Below are positions 1 through 7,200 of a DNA stretch of 8,389 nucleotides, piece after piece. The DNA lies in the NCBI GenBank assembly GCA_945874115.1, contig CAMCFD010000065.1, positions 1 through 8,389 on the forward strand, in the 5' to 3' direction. The stretch comes from Rickettsia typhi. Lineage in GTDB: Bacteria > Pseudomonadota > Alphaproteobacteria > Rickettsiales > UBA1997. The first letter of the stretch is position 1, and each line of letters starts with the position of its first letter. The notes under the pieces were generated by a model that worked only from the letters and a program-made list of their open reading frames with translations, had not been told where the DNA came from and searched no databases. The translations under genes and the position numbers were made by a program.

Positions 1-45
1 GAAAACAGCGCCAATAAAGAATCGGCGAGCTTAAAAATAAAAATT

Positions 46-1824
46 ATGAGTTTGTTAAAAATTGAAGAACCACAAAAAAATATTGAGGCAAGCGCTGTAA
101 AATCTGAAGAATTTCCCGTACTTGGAATTGACCTTGGCACTACAAACTCGCTGGTTGGAGTTGTTGTAAATGATGAAGTGCGATTTTTTCCTGATAAGCA
201 AAATCGGCAATTACATAAATCGGTTGTTGCGTTTGACGAGACTGGAAACGTTGTTGCTGTAGGCAATGAAGCTTATGAGGGAAATTTTGTGCATAAAGTT
301 GAGTCGATTAAAAGGCTTATGGGCAGCGATTCTCGAGAGATTTCGGTTGGTAATAAAAAATATAGTCCAGAGCAAATTTCGGCGCAGATTTTGAAATATC
401 TTAAAGAATTGGTCGTAGGTGTTCAAGATTTGAAACCCTTACAAAACCCGATAAAGGCCGTGATTACTGTTCCCGCTTATTTTGACGAAGCGGCAAAAAA
501 TGCAACCAAACAGGCGGCACAACTTGCTGGTCTTGAAGTAATTCGCCTTGTTAACGAACCTACAGCGGCGGCTCTTGCTTATGGACTCGACAGTGGTCGC
601 GAGGGAATTTATAGTGTTTATGATTTGGGTGGAGGAACATTCGATGTGTCGATTTTGAAGATGCAAAAAGGGGTGTTTAAGGTTCTTGGAGTAAATGGAA
701 ACAACCATTTGGGCGGCGATGATTTTGATGAACTATTAGCAAAAGAATTAAAAATTGAAACAAAATTAGCCCGCAAAATTAAGGAAGAATTATCGAATAA
801 AGAAAAGGTTGTGATTGCGTCCAAAGACAATAACGGCGCGCCTTTACAAATCACACGCGAAAATTTTGAGAAATTAATCGAGCCAAAAATCAACGAGACA
901 ATCACTCTCACAACCAATCTTCTCAACGATTTAGGGCTTGAAATTGGCGAAAAATCAAACGAAGTTCAAGGCATAATCTTAGTTGGCGGATCAAGCAGAT
1001 TGCCGCTTGTGCACCAAAAACTTCGCGAAATTTTTGGCGAAACAAAAATTTATACTGACCTTGATGCTGACTGCGTAGTCGCTCAGGGCGCGGTTTTGCA
1101 GGGTTATAATTTAAGTGGCGGCGGAAAAAATCTGTTGCTTGACGTTTTGCCACTTTCGCTTGGAATTGAGATGATGGGCGGCTTGGTAGACAAAATTATC
1201 GAACGCAACACGACAATTCCGATCTCTAGGGCCAAAGAATTCACGACTTACGCCGATAATCAAACTGGAATGAAATTGCGCGTCACGCAAGGTGAGCGCG
1301 AGTTTGCGAAAGATTGCAGAAGTTTAGCCGAGTTCGAGATAAAAAATATTCCCGTGATGCGAGCAGGAATGGCAAGGGTTTTAGTGACTTTCAAAGTTGA
1401 TGCTGACGGGCTTTTAACAGTCAGCGCCGAAGAAAAAATCACCGGAAAAAAACAAGAAATTATCGTGAAGCCAACTTATGGAATTGATGAGGCGCAAATT
1501 AAAAATATGCTGCTTGATTCGATGAAAAATGCGAAACAAGATATGGCGCAAAGGCTTGAGGCTGAGTCAATTCGCGAGGCGAAACAAAATCTGGCATTTT
1601 TGAAACGCGACTTAAAAGAATATGGAAATTTAGTTGATGAAAAAGAAAAAGTGGCGATTGAAGAAGATATTAAAAATCTTGAAAAGGCTTTAGAATTAAG
1701 CGCTTCAAGAGAAAATATTATCGCGGCACAAAAGAAATTAGAAGAAAGCAGCGAAAATTTTGTTTTACAAAAAATGAATAAGAGTCTAGAATATTATGTG
1801 TCGAAGAGGATTGACGATATTTAA
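46..1824 (+). CDS. hscA: Iron-sulfur cluster assembly chaperone HscA (Hsp70 family)
   Basis: Cytosolic Hsp70 ATPase that, with co-chaperone HscB, drives transfer of Fe-S clusters from the scaffold IscU to apo-proteins. The N-terminus MSLLKIEEP matches the HscA-specific opening (E. coli MALLQISEP) and fixes the ATG at 46. Visible motifs: phosphate-1 loop GIDLGTTNSLV (27-37), EPTAAALAYGLD (171-182), phosphate-2 DLGGGTFDVSIL (193-204), adenosine motif ILVGGSSRLP (311-320) and interdomain linker LLLDVLPLSLGIE (363-375). The substrate-binding domain spans about 376-490 (RNTTIPISRAKEFTTYADNQTG, then QGEREFAKDCRSLAEF), and a charged helical lid about 495-592. HscA-type features (GLVDKII, QGERE, DCRSLA) separate it from DnaK. 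At 592 residues it is slightly short of the usual ~616; about 20 residues are missing after KRLMG (88-92). No clear Shine-Dalgarno is seen; the ATG is preceded by an A-rich stretch. The next gene is uvrB, not the ferredoxin gene that often follows hscA. Confidence 0.96.
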   Translation: MSLLKIEEPQKNIEASAVKSEEFPVLGIDLGTTNSLVGVVVNDEVRFFPDKQNRQLHKSVVAFDETGNVVAVGNEAYEGNFVHKVESIKRLMGSDSREISVGNKKYSPEQISAQILKYLKELVVGVQDLKPLQNPIKAVITVPAYFDEAAKNATKQAAQLAGLEVIRLVNEPTAAALAYGLDSGREGIYSVYDLGGGTFDVSILKMQKGVFKVLGVNGNNHLGGDDFDELLAKELKIETKLARKIKEELSNKEKVVIASKDNNGAPLQITRENFEKLIEPKINETITLTTNLLNDLGLEIGEKSNEVQGIILVGGSSRLPLVHQKLREIFGETKIYTDLDADCVVAQGAVLQGYNLSGGGKNLLLDVLPLSLGIEMMGGLVDKIIERNTTIPISRAKEFTTYADNQTGMKLRVTQGEREFAKDCRSLAEFEIKNIPVMRAGMARVLVTFKVDADGLLTVSAEEKITGKKQEIIVKPTYGIDEAQIKNMLLDSMKNAKQDMAQRLEAESIREAKQNLAFLKRDLKEYGNLVDEKEKVAIEEDIKNLEKALELSASRENIIAAQKKLEESSENFVLQKMNKSLEYYVSKRIDDI

Positions 1825-1831
1825 AATACTC

Positions 1832-1895
1832 TAATACCATTTTAACTTGAAATCAGCATTTTATGCTTCATCTTTTCAAAGATAAAATGGCATTA
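1832..1895. repeat. Long imperfect hairpin in the hscA-uvrB spacer
   Basis: The outer arms TAATACCATTTTA (1832-1844) and TAAAATGGCATTA (1883-1895) are reverse complements with one mismatch. Inside them CTTGAAA (1846-1852) pairs with TTTCAAAG (1874-1881) with one bulged base. The tip AGCAT-TTT-ATGCT (1855-1867) forms a five-pair stem. Together this is a 64-base near-continuous stem-loop starting 8 bases after the hscA stop. Neither strand has a T-run after the stem, so it is not a standard intrinsic terminator. It could be a 3'-end-protecting or RNA-processing hairpin between hscA and uvrB, or a copy of a small palindromic mobile repeat. The pairing is seen directly; the role is inferred. Confidence 0.6.
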
Positions 1896-1967
1896 TCTAG
1901 GCGCCAAGCTTACCTCGCGCCAATCGAAAAACAGGATGCGAACTTTATGATAGCAGCGGAAAAATAA
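1863..1967 (+). CDS. Doubtful 34-codon frame directly upstream of uvrB
   Basis: ATG at 1863 opens a frame that starts MLHLFKDKMALSRRQ, ends NFMIAAEK, and stops with TAA at 1965-1967, three bases before the uvrB ATG. A second in-frame ATG lies at 1887. There is no Shine-Dalgarno before either start, the first half overlaps the hairpin at 1832-1895, and I recognise no family. The close fit to the uvrB start would suit a leader peptide coupled to uvrB translation, but a chance frame of this length is quite likely. Confidence 0.15.
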   Translation: MLHLFKDKMALSRRQAYLAPIEKQDANFMIAAEK

Positions 1968-1970
1968 AAA

Positions 1971-3986
1971 ATGATGAAAAAATTTAAAATACATTCGAAA
2001 TTCAAGCCAGCCGGAGACCAGCCCCAAGCGATAGAAAAACTTATTGACGGAATTGATAATAACAAAAAAGATCAGGTTTTGCTAGGGATCACCGGCTCGG
2101 GAAAAACTTTCACGATGGCAAATATCATCGAGAGAACTCAGCGCCCTACTCTGATAATGGCTCACAATAAAACTTTGGCGGCACAACTTTATGGTGAAAT
2201 GAAAGAATTTTTCCCAGAAAACGAAGTTGGTTATTTCGTGTCATTTTATGATTATTATCAGCCCGAGGCTTATATTCCTAAGAGCGACACTTATATTGAA
2301 AAAGACAGCGCGATTAATGAACAAATCGACAGACTTCGCCACGTCGCCACCCGCGCGCTTTTCGAGCGACGCGACACGATTGTTGTGGCTTCAGTTTCGT
2401 GCATTTATGGCATCGGATCACCAGAATATTATTCGAAAATGGTTCTGCGCGTTAAGGTTGGCGAACAATTAAACCGCCAGAAATTTTTGCTAAAATTGGT
2501 CGATTTGCAATATAAACGAAACGATGTTGCGTTTGAGCGAAATTCTTTTCGAGTTCGCGGAGACACAGTAGACCTGTTCGCGTCACATTTTGAAGATCGC
2601 GCATGGCGCTTGAATTTCTTCGGCGACGAGCTTGACGAAATTTCTGAATTTGACCCGCTAACTGGCGAAATTTTTGAAAAACCAAAAGACATTGCGATTT
2701 ATCCAAGTTCGCATTATGTCACGCCAAAAGACCAGCTTCATCACGCTTTGATACAAATTCGCGATGATTTAGCAATTCGCCTTAACGAACTTGAAGCGCA
2801 AAATCGTATCGTTGAATATCAACGCCTTAAACAGCGCGTAACATATGACATGGAAATGATTTTGACGACCGGAACCTGTAAAGGCATCGAAAATTATTCG
2901 CGCTATCTAACAGGAAGAGTCGCAGGAAGCGCTCCTCCGACACTTTTTGAATATTTGCCCGACGATGCTTTGCTTTTTGTCGACGAAAGCCACGTTTCAA
3001 TTCCCCAAATTGACGGGATGTATAAAGGCGATTTCGCGCGCAAGTCGAACCTTACAGAATATGGCTTTCGCTTGCCAAGTGCACTTGATAACAGGCCATT
3101 AAAATTTATTGAGTGGGAAGCGTTCAAGCCACAAACCATCTATGTTTCGGCGACTCCCGGAAAATATGAAATTGCCAAAAATGATAATGGCTTAATTGAG
3201 CAAATCATTCGCCCAACTGGACTAATCGACCCACCTTGCGAAATTAGACCTGCAAAAACGCAAATTGACGATTTGATCAAAGAAGTAAAGAAAGTCAAGG
3301 AAGCAGGATTTAGAACGCTTGTGACCACGCTCACCAAAAAAATGGCCGAAGATTTAACCGACTATCTCGCCGACGTTGGCATAAATGTGGTTTATATGCA
3401 CTCAGACGTTGACACGATTGATCGCATCGAAATTATTCAAGATTTGCGCCTTGGCAAACATGATTGCTTGGTTGGCGTGAATTTGCTGCGTGAAGGACTT
3501 GATATTCCTGAATGCGCGCTGGTCGCAATTTTAGACGCCGACAAAGAAGGATTTTTGCGCAACGAAACTTCGCTGATTCAAACAATTGGCCGCGCCGCAC
3601 GAAATGTTGAGGGCCGCGTAATATTATATGCCGACAAAGAAACAAAATCGATCGATCGCGCGCTTAGCGAAACAAACCGACGCCGCAAGATTCAAATTGC
3701 TCACAACAAAAAACACAACATCACGCCACAAACCACGAAAAAAGCGATCGGCTCGGCGCTTTCAAATTTATACAGCAAGAAAAATGCGGCGCTTAGAGAC
3801 AGCGCGCCAGAAGACATCAAAGAAATTATTGAATTAGCTCGCGGCGGAAATTTAGGCGCGCTTGATAAAAAAATCGAGGAATTCAAAAAAGAAATGTTAA
3901 CTCACGCCACCAATCTTGATTTTGAAAAGGCCGCAAAAGCGCGCGACCGAGTTCGTGAAATGGAAAATATCAAGATTAAATTATAA
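1971..3986 (+). CDS. uvrB: Excinuclease ABC subunit B, UvrB
   Basis: Damage-verifying helicase-like subunit of nucleotide excision repair. UvrA loads it at lesions, it threads DNA under a beta-hairpin, and it recruits UvrC for incision. At 671 residues it is full length (E. coli 673). In order: N-terminal FKPAGDQPQAI (11-21), Walker A GITGSGKT with Lys45 (39-46), the beta-hairpin SFYDYYQPEAYIP (91-103), a UvrA-contacting domain at about 155-250, Walker B/motif II DESH (338-341), VSATPG (392-397), motif V region NLLREGLDIPE (504-514), motif VI QTIGRAARN (537-545) and a C-terminal UVR domain for UvrC binding (about 631-666, LDFEKAAKARDRV). Position 92 is Phe where E. coli has Tyr. Two tandem ATGs (1971, 1974) can serve as start. 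AGCGGA at 1955-1960 is a weak ribosome-binding site at reasonable spacing. Sequence character is alphaproteobacterial. It runs convergent to the large minus-strand gene. Confidence 0.98.
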   Translation: MMKKFKIHSKFKPAGDQPQAIEKLIDGIDNNKKDQVLLGITGSGKTFTMANIIERTQRPTLIMAHNKTLAAQLYGEMKEFFPENEVGYFVSFYDYYQPEAYIPKSDTYIEKDSAINEQIDRLRHVATRALFERRDTIVVASVSCIYGIGSPEYYSKMVLRVKVGEQLNRQKFLLKLVDLQYKRNDVAFERNSFRVRGDTVDLFASHFEDRAWRLNFFGDELDEISEFDPLTGEIFEKPKDIAIYPSSHYVTPKDQLHHALIQIRDDLAIRLNELEAQNRIVEYQRLKQRVTYDMEMILTTGTCKGIENYSRYLTGRVAGSAPPTLFEYLPDDALLFVDESHVSIPQIDGMYKGDFARKSNLTEYGFRLPSALDNRPLKFIEWEAFKPQTIYVSATPGKYEIAKNDNGLIEQIIRPTGLIDPPCEIRPAKTQIDDLIKEVKKVKEAGFRTLVTTLTKKMAEDLTDYLADVGINVVYMHSDVDTIDRIEIIQDLRLGKHDCLVGVNLLREGLDIPECALVAILDADKEGFLRNETSLIQTIGRAARNVEGRVILYADKETKSIDRALSETNRRRKIQIAHNKKHNITPQTTKKAIGSALSNLYSKKNAALRDSAPEDIKEIIELARGGNLGALDKKIEEFKKEMLTHATNLDFEKAAKARDRVREMENIKIKL

Positions 3987-4003
3987 TTTAATTGCGTTTT
4001 TTT
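3975..4003 (+). terminator. AT-only palindrome over the uvrB stop, followed by a T-run
   Basis: ATTAAATTATAATTTAAT (3975-3992) is a perfect 18-base palindrome spanning the uvrB TAA (3984-3986). It is followed by TGCG and seven Ts (3997-4003). As RNA it folds as a seven-pair stem with loop TATA. The stem is all A-T and the T-run starts four bases after it, so it would be a weak intrinsic terminator at best; it may simply be a palindrome in AT-rich DNA. Confidence 0.3.
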
Positions 4004-4103
4004 GGTGAAAATCATTTGATGCAGGACAGATTTTGTGGCTTTATCCTTGCTTTCATGTCAACTTTAAATCATTGAAAAGCTTAGAATTTAAGAACATAAA
4101 GAC

Positions 4104-4148
4104 GAATTTTGCAAACCATCTTTGGTCTGGTTTTTTTGACGAAAATTC
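4104..4148 (+). terminator. Nested hairpin with T7 in the convergent spacer
   Basis: AAACCA (4113-4118) pairs with TGGTTT (4128-4133) around a nine-base loop, and the T-run continues to 4137. GAATTTT (4104-4110) and AAAATTC (4142-4148) form an outer seven-pair stem that could compete with the T-run. The inner hairpin plus T-run looks like a modest plus-strand intrinsic terminator about 125 bases after uvrB. Confidence 0.4.
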
Positions 4149-4208
4149 ACTCGCATAATGACGCCACATCACCCGATAAAACTTAGATTATTGCCGTGAT
4201 TTTTCCTT

Positions 4209-4243
4209 AGTTTTGGCGAATAACAATCTCGCCAAAACTTTTT
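4209..4243 (+). terminator. Rho-independent terminator, plus strand
   Basis: AGTTTTGGCGA (4209-4219) and TCGCCAAAACT (4229-4239) are perfect reverse complements (11 pairs) around the loop ATAACAATC, followed by TTTT (4240-4243). The GC-rich inner stem and terminal T-run mark an intrinsic terminator for transcripts coming from the uvrB side. Read on the minus strand the stem is followed by AAGGAAAAA, so it does not suit the large minus-strand gene, whose stop lies 29 bases to the right. It would stop uvrB read-through from making antisense RNA to that gene. Confidence 0.75.
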
Positions 4244-4271
4244 GAAAACCAAAAATGCCGCACAAATCAAA

Positions 4272-7200
4272 TTATGCCCCAGCAGCAACCCCTTTCGCAT
4301 TCGCAAAAGTCTTAACCTGTCTTGCGACCGCGTGCGAAATTGATTTTTTAGGTATGTTATATTCCTCAGGAAAATCATCGGCCTCATTATTAAGATCGCC
4401 CTCTTTAAAGACGGTCTTTTCAATATTATTTTCAGCCTTAATCTTTCTGTGTTTACTTTTTTCAACACTCATTATCGAAGAAAGTGTTGCAGAGTGCTTA
4501 GATTTAACATCTTCATAACTCGCACTATATTCAGCGCTGTCTTGAATTGAAGGATTCGTGCTGTGTTCAGATTTAATCAAATCATATTTCACCAATCCCG
4601 CTCCACCTAAAACATAAATCGAATTATCTTCGACGACAAGATCACCTGCCTTACACTTAATTGACTTCTCGCCACCTTTTTCATGATCTTGAACAACAAT
4701 CACACAATCTTCTTTCACATAATGAGCACAGCTGAACATTCTTGGAACTCCATCATCAATTTCAATGAAATATTTCGTTGATTTTTGATCAGCGATTCTT
4801 GAGCTTAAAATATCTCGAACATCCTCAGGAAGGCCTTCAAGATGTTCTTTTGAAACAGCAGCGCCCATCACAATTAAATCGCCAGCAAAACTTTCGATTC
4901 TTCCTCCAACAATTTCAAAACGACCACTTTCGAGTGCAATTTTTAAAGCATCTTTGCCGTCTTCACCTTTCGCCGATAAGTCAATATTTTTCGTAGTTAC
5001 CGCTGCTTGATTATTTTCGTAAAGATAAAGAACTTCATTAAATTTTGCTCCATCGCCATTTAAAACTGAAGCTCTCAATTCTGCTTCTGCTTGCTTGAAT
5101 TGATCGACAAATTTTATTTGCTTTCTTGCCATCTCTTCTATTTCGGCAAAAAATGCTTTTTTATTTGGAATTCTTGAAATCATGTTTGGTTGACCCGCAA
5201 TAAGATTTCGAGGATCAATTTCTTCAGCGACCATTAATTCACCTTTTTCAAGTCGAACAGAAACATTAACACCGCTTGCTAAATCTTTAGCAAGAAGTCC
5301 CCTTCCCCCAAAACCGTCACCTGGCGAACCTATTGTTTTGCCTAAATATCTTTCGATCATTTCAATTGGAACAATCACTTGAACAAAACCTTTGCCACCC
5401 ACGACTCCGCGGCCATTTTGAAAGAATCCTCCTTGCTCTGTCTGAATCGCTACTCCAGCAGCGTCATATTCATATTGTGGCGTCGCTAAAGTAAAAATAT
5501 CGGTGATTGTTGGCACTTTGCTTTTTGACAATTGATCTTCAAAACCATTATCAATTAACAACTTAACGATGGCGTCAAAATGTTGCGCGTCATTACCACG
5601 TCCGTCATCTCGAGCATTTCGAGCAGACTCTCGCGCTAAGGTCAGAGCGTTTTTGCCGTCAACGTCTCTCACTAAAAAGTCAGGGCCATAACATTGAGAA
5701 ATTGCTTCTTGTTCAACATCAGTCAAAGATTGACTTCTTGACGCTTGCGCCGCTAAACCTTCTAATTGTTGCGATCTAGCCTTGTATGATTTTATAAATT
5801 CCTCAATTTTGTCATATTCTCCGGCTTGAATATTTGCCAGAAAATCTTGCTCAGCTGTTAAAATATCGGCGCCGTTTAAAGACTCTAAAGCAAGAATTTT
5901 CGCGAATCTTTCATTGCTTCTTTCACGCAAAGGTTTTTTGTTTTGCGCAGTTGTTTCAAGCGCCGTCATTAAAGTTTTATGCGAATCTTTTTTAAAGCCA
6001 GAGTCAAGCGCTAGCTGTTGCGCAGTTTTATTATTCGAGGTTTGTACTGACGGATCAAAACCCACGCCACGCAAAAACTGCACCATTTTTTCATCGCCAT
6101 TTTTTGCCGCAATGTGAAGCGCATTCATCGAGCCAGACAAAGTTGAAGTTTCACAAAAAGCGTTGAAACAATTATTTTCCATAACTGTCGCCATCAATTT
6201 CGCGCGAAATTTCAATTCGTCGTGAACGCTGCCTTGCTGGTCTTTCGAGTTTAAAACAAGCAATTTCGCTTCTTGTTCTTTGGCTTTATATTCTTTAAAT
6301 AATCTTTGAACTGTCGCCAAATCTCCACTTTCAACAGCTTTTAAAAATTCTTTTTCTTTCTTTTTAAATTCATCAACAATAATCACTTTTGGCGTAGTTT
6401 TTCTGATCTCTTGCAAAAACTTTTCACCGAATCGGTCTACAACTTCTTTTTCAGAAAGTGGGTTGCCGCTTTTATCAAATATTTCATATTCAAGGTAATA
6501 ACTTCCCTCTTTTTGTTTCGATTTTCCAAGCAACTCTAAAGATGAATCATCTAAATTTTCAGTGCGAATCGATCCGTCTTCATTATAAAATCTGACGGCG
6601 TTACCCTCGCGATAACCCTTATTTAGAACAACTTTAAGCTTTAATTCTTGCGCCGCTTTTTGTCTTAACACCGCATTTTCTTGATCGTCGTTTTTGCCAA
6701 ATGCATCAAGGCTGAATTGAGGAATTTTTACAAATTCTTCGGCTTTTTGCGGCCACGGATCATTATAAAGCGCGGCTTTTTCTGGCAATTTTTTCGCAAA
6801 CTTAATTCTTTCGCCAGTGTCAAAAGAAACCGTCGCAACTTTGGGCATTGCGGCCGAAATTGGCTTTGATTTTCCGGCCATTTTAAGCACCGTGTGCATA
6901 TTTGGTCCAGTCATCGAAACAACTTGAATATTCATTTTGTCATAGGCTCTCATAATTCTGTCGGCGTCTCCGGGTGCTCTGAAATAATCGTGTAATCTTA
7001 CTAGATTATTTGGAGTCGATTCGAAAACTTTCGAAGAAAAAAACCCCGGAACTTTTGATAGAGAAGAACCTTGATGTCTATTCCCAAACTGCTGGCGGGT
7101 GTTGTGAACCTTAATCGGATCATAACCTTTAGTAACCGCGTTATAATGGAAAATTGTGTTCACATCCATCACCACTTCACCGGCTTCTTTACAAACCACG

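Noticed and set aside
1..34. Possible tail of hscB (second frame reads KTAPIKNRRA then TAA at 32-34; third frame stops at 15-17).
   Set aside because: Gene order makes hscB likely just outside the window, but about ten residues without a recognisable HscB signature cannot be assigned. The frame of hscA itself is also open across these bases.
1811..1837. Promoter-like TTGACG (1811-1816) and TAATAC (1832-1837) before uvrB.
   Set aside because: The spacing is only 15 bases, the -10 is poor, the -35 lies in the hscA coding end, and the -10 overlaps the long hairpin. Easily chance in AT-rich DNA.
1946..1951. TATGAT as a -10 box for uvrB.
   Set aside because: No acceptable -35 lies 16-18 bases upstream (ATCGAA), and it would leave a leader of only about a dozen bases.
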